DNA from: Galbibacter sp048266365
GTDB lineage: Bacteria > Bacteroidota > Bacteroidia > Flavobacteriales > Flavobacteriaceae
Assembly: GCF_048266365.1 (NCBI RefSeq)
Contig: NZ_JBLWZP010000003.1
Span: forward strand, 186,001-250,000
Length of the DNA: 64,000 nt
Direction of reading: 5' to 3'
Below are positions 61,460 to 64,000 of the stretch, in pieces. The notes below the pieces were generated by a model. The model ran no database searches. It was given only the letters and a program-made list of their open reading frames with translations, and was not told where the DNA came from. How positions within the stretch are numbered: position 1 is the stretch's first letter; each line of letters opens with the position of its first letter. A program made the translations under genes and the position numbers.

Positions 61460-63337
61460 TTAAAACTTAATATTTTGAAATTCAGGTTGTAAACCGGCTT
61501 TTTTCTTTATCTCTTTAGATACTTTGGGACCGTTATTTTTCCACTCATTTCCGGGACCGGGACTGTTGGAAAAGAATTTATCTCTTTCCGTCCAATTGTT
61601 CTCCGCAAGAATGTAAGAGGAGCCTTCATCAAAGTAAATATATTGATGGTGATCAGGCATATGTGCATACGGCGCCTTTTCTAAATCATAAATGGCATTT
61701 TCGCTAATCACTGTATTGGGTTGTGCTGACAAGGTATAAATACCCCCAACATCGTACATCTGTTTGGCAAAGCGATGAATGCGATTGGCATAAATACGAT
61801 TGTTCTTTGCTATAGAAATCGTTTTTGTCCAACTCCAACCGACACAGATTCCACTATAATTCACATCAAAGACCTCATTATGAGATATATTAATATCATG
61901 AGCAACGCCTATACTAATGCCTACACAACCCCAATCCTCATTGGTTGCATCCTCAATATAATTGTTTTCGATATCCAAATGATGTACGACCTCCCTTTCA
62001 TCAGTTGGAACATAAGGAAGGTGTGCCTCAAAATCAGGGCTACCGAAAAAACCTGCCTGAATAGCAGTCCCGCCTATATCGTTAAAAACGTTTCCGATAA
62101 TCTTACTATTTGACACCCCGACAATATAATCAAGTCCGGTGGCTGCCATATGTTTAAATTCACAACGCTCAAATTTTATGTCCTCGGCATTGGAAACCTC
62201 GACTGCGGCAGGCTGTCTTTCAACCCAAGCCTGATTCTCCAGACTCGCCTTATCCTCAGTACCCGGCTGTTGAAGTTTATACGCATCCACCAATGACCAG
62301 CCCGCCTGTAAAGGAACATGTCCCTTTTCAGAAGGACGCATCCAGGTACTGTGCTGAAAGCTTATATTTTTAAAATAAACATTAGATACCTTTACACTGC
62401 TGTTTCCCTTTATTTCCACAAGAGTTTCAAGAGAAGGAACCACCAATTTAGAACTGTTGATCTGCTGTTTAGATTTGGGATAATAATACAGCTTGGAGGC
62501 CTTGTAATCCACATACCACTCTCCAGGCTGATCCAAAAGTTCAGCCGCTCCCATAAAGTAAAAGGCAGAGTTTCCATTATACTCCTTTTTATCGTCGATA
62601 AAAGGTGCCGGCCAAGGATGTTCAAATTCAATTTTACTTTCAGGTTGGTGAAAACGCACTGCCGTACGATCTCCTTTTACCTCTAATGACTTTACGCGAA
62701 GATTCGCAATAGCCCACCACTGATGGATGACAAACTCCAGGTCCTCCACATTTGAAAAATCCCATTTTGGCGTTGGAATCCAAAGAATTTCATTCTCATT
62801 GTCTACAGACAAAATCCGGTCTAATTCTTCTTCTCCAAGATTGGTGGCTCTTTTGGCTTTTTCTCCATCCACCCAAAGCTGCCTAAAATCAAGCGTACGT
62901 CCCCCTGTTTTAGGCATATCTGTAACCCACAACTCTCGACTGATGGATTCAGGAATCCCTGGAACCTGAGCAGTGTTAGGCTTCCAGTTACTAAGCTCCA
63001 CACCTGAAGACAAAACAGCATTTGACTCGCTTTCAGATCTTATAATTGTTGGAGATCCTGGAGTTCCAGAGTCCTCACTCCGAATTAAAATAGGTTCATA
63101 CAACTGATATACCCCAGCCTTTAGGATGATTTCCACAGGTTCATTTGGTGCTATCTTATGCAACCTTCGTAAATTCCTTACCTTACGCAAAGCAGTGGCA
63201 AGGGTAGCTACCGGTTGATCTTTAGTTCCGGAGTTTAAATCATTTCCACTGGTGGAAACATAAATTTCATGTGCATTTACAGATAAGCAACATAACAACG
63301 CCACGAGCGCGATACAATATTTAGATTTAAAAAACAT
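61460..63337 (-). CDS. Right-handed beta-helix glycosidase-like protein (GH141-like)
   Basis: A 625-residue secreted protein. Signal peptide MFFKSKYCIALVALLCCLSV. The mature start HEIYVSTSGNDLNSGTKDQP and VATLATALRKVRNLRR is typical of large beta-helix enzymes, including the GH141 fucosidase/xylanase family of pectin loci. The C-terminal coil repeats (IKFERCEFKHMAATGLDYIV, HHLDIENNYIEDATNEDWG, ISIAKNNRIYANRI, IYFDEGSSYILAENN) carry several Asp/Glu candidates. I infer an exo-acting glycosidase but cannot fix the family. Start 63337 is the ATG before the signal peptide; a longer frame to 63385 is less likely. It lies 111 bp after the GH2 gene. Confidence 0.72.
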   Translation of the reverse strand: MFFKSKYCIALVALLCCLSVNAHEIYVSTSGNDLNSGTKDQPVATLATALRKVRNLRRLHKIAPNEPVEIILKAGVYQLYEPILIRSEDSGTPGSPTIIRSESESNAVLSSGVELSNWKPNTAQVPGIPESISRELWVTDMPKTGGRTLDFRQLWVDGEKAKRATNLGEEELDRILSVDNENEILWIPTPKWDFSNVEDLEFVIHQWWAIANLRVKSLEVKGDRTAVRFHQPESKIEFEHPWPAPFIDDKKEYNGNSAFYFMGAAELLDQPGEWYVDYKASKLYYYPKSKQQINSSKLVVPSLETLVEIKGNSSVKVSNVYFKNISFQHSTWMRPSEKGHVPLQAGWSLVDAYKLQQPGTEDKASLENQAWVERQPAAVEVSNAEDIKFERCEFKHMAATGLDYIVGVSNSKIIGNVFNDIGGTAIQAGFFGSPDFEAHLPYVPTDEREVVHHLDIENNYIEDATNEDWGCVGISIGVAHDINISHNEVFDVNYSGICVGWSWTKTISIAKNNRIYANRIHRFAKQMYDVGGIYTLSAQPNTVISENAIYDLEKAPYAHMPDHHQYIYFDEGSSYILAENNWTERDKFFSNSPGPGNEWKNNGPKVSKEIKKKAGLQPEFQNIKF

Positions 63338-63448
63338 AGGTGATACCAATGGTTTATGAAAATTTAATTTTAAAATAGAGTCCAATAATAGGAAGAACCT
63401 AAGTGAACCCTATCCTTTACTTACATGAATATACATTGCAAAACACTT

Positions 63449-64000
63449 TTACCAACCAGATGAAAAGTTGAAATACAAGGTCATTTTTTTACTTCTGAGT
63501 TTCCAATTGTCAAAGGTCCCATAATCGAAGAAAATGTTCTTTTGACCCGAAGGACCTAGGCGTTCAGGCTGATTGGTTTTACTTCCTATGGCTGGAATGG
63601 CTTGCATAAATGAAATATCCTGAAATGGAAAAGGTGGCGAAGTACGCTCCTCATAAACATTTTGCGCATATTCGGGGGTGAAAAGTCTCAAAAAAACATC
63701 TTGAGTTTCAGTAGCCACCACAAAAGACTGAGATTTGGAATTAATTTTTGCCCAGTACAGATTGGCATGATAGCCTTTAAACTCAGGATACACCATAGGA
63801 GACACCCCAGTAACGGTATTGTTATATGCCTTTTGATGCACATTAAAGTTAGTGCCGTGCATCCGGTTCTTCCATACGCGATAAGGTCCCTCACCTAGCC
63901 ATTCAATGCCTTCCACCAGTTCTTCAGGATATGAAAAATCCACACCCATATAATCAAAATCAACATCATAGTGTTCGGGCTTATAATACACCTCTAGCTT
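63449..64000 (-). CDS. C-terminal part of a GH2-type enzyme (beta-galactosidase small-chain-like domain), cut by window edge
   Basis: About 183 residues of the C-terminus of a larger protein that continues past base 64000; reading is open to the edge. The segment LEVYYKPEHYDVDFDYMGVD, then VEGIEWLGEGPYRVWKNRMH and YPEFKGYHANLYWAKI, follows the layout of the beta-galactosidase small-chain domain (the EWLGEGP block and an open sandwich ending near FDNWKLRSKK). The catalytic part is outside the window, so galactose specificity is not certain. It is the upstream neighbour of the beta-helix gene in the same direction and likely in its operon. Confidence 0.65.
   Translation of the reverse strand, partial: KLEVYYKPEHYDVDFDYMGVDFSYPEELVEGIEWLGEGPYRVWKNRMHGTNFNVHQKAYNNTVTGVSPMVYPEFKGYHANLYWAKINSKSQSFVVATETQDVFLRLFTPEYAQNVYEERTSPPFPFQDISFMQAIPAIGSKTNQPERLGPSGQKNIFFDYGTFDNWKLRSKKMTLYFNFSSGW

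Noticed and set aside
1..64000. CRISPR arrays, tRNA or rRNA genes
   Set aside because: No repeat-spacer pattern and no tRNA- or rRNA-like sequence was noticed anywhere in the window by reading; this was not a computed search.
1..64000. A full rhamnogalacturonan-II degradation locus
   Set aside because: GH140-, GH2-, GH106-, GH78-, GH127- and GH141-like genes fit, but the characteristic KDO/DHA, aceric-acid and GH137-GH139/GH142-GH143 enzymes are not visible.

Overview
The window is a 64 kb stretch of a low-GC Bacteroidetes chromosome, most likely a marine flavobacterium. The evidence is two SusC/SusD pairs, SusD lipoproteins starting CSDDFLEE, TAnnTTTG-type -7 promoter elements, and almost exclusively glycan-degrading cargo. 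Nearly every gene is on the minus strand, so transcription runs from high to low coordinates. The target glycan looks like pectin. There are four PL1 pectate lyases, a GH28 polygalacturonase, a GH106 and a GH78 rhamnosidase, a GH127-type arabinofuranosidase, a GH2 beta-galactosidase, two esterases and a DUF4038/GH140 apiosidase-like enzyme. I see no sulfatase, so a sulfated algal glycan is unlikely. I cannot name the genus.

Layout, left to right. (1) 1-15.3 kb: an operon transcribed from susC1 (15264) through susD1, three tandem PL1 lyases with a DUF3826 lipoprotein among them, a two-domain beta-helix protein, and a GH140-like lipoprotein cut by the left edge. (2) 15.5-36.4 kb: a tightly packed, often overlapping operon starting with a GH43-like propeller enzyme. 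It continues with GH2, GH106, a RuBisCO-like protein, a DUF1537 sugar-acid kinase, an Asp/Glu-racemase-fold protein, a BASS-type symporter, an acetylesterase, a DUF5703 protein, a large PL1 fusion and GH127. The RuBisCO-like protein, kinase and symporter look like a branched sugar-acid (apiose-type) catabolic module. (3) 36.8-42.1 kb: susC2-susD2, closed by terminator-like hairpins. (4) 42.7-54.6 kb: GH78, MaoC-type hydratase, a solute-binding-fold protein without a signal peptide, two CaiB/BaiF CoA-transferases, a lactonase-type amidohydrolase, RhaT, a Gfo/Idh/MocA oxidoreductase, GH28 and a CE15-like esterase. This combines rhamnoside release with an unusual CoA-thioester module. (5) 54.7-58.7 kb: a decayed accessory island with a YwqK-type lipoprotein, a higB remnant fused to higA, a frameshifted yhcG (DUF1016) fragment and an intact vapBC-type pair. 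(6) 58.8-64.0 kb: an SSS symporter, a second Gfo/Idh oxidoreductase, a GH141-like beta-helix protein and the C-terminus of a GH2 enzyme cut by the right edge.

Working model (inference): the SusCD pairs import pectin oligosaccharides made by surface PL1 enzymes. Periplasmic GHs and esterases then strip rhamnose, arabinose, galactose, apiose and acetyl groups. RhaT, BASS and SSS transporters carry the products across the inner membrane. Apiose-like and deoxysugar acids are finished by the RuBisCO-like/kinase module and the CoA-transferase module. No transcription factor for these operons lies in the window. However, both susC genes share an 11-bp element placed exactly 22 bp upstream of a -7 box, which points to one common activator encoded elsewhere.
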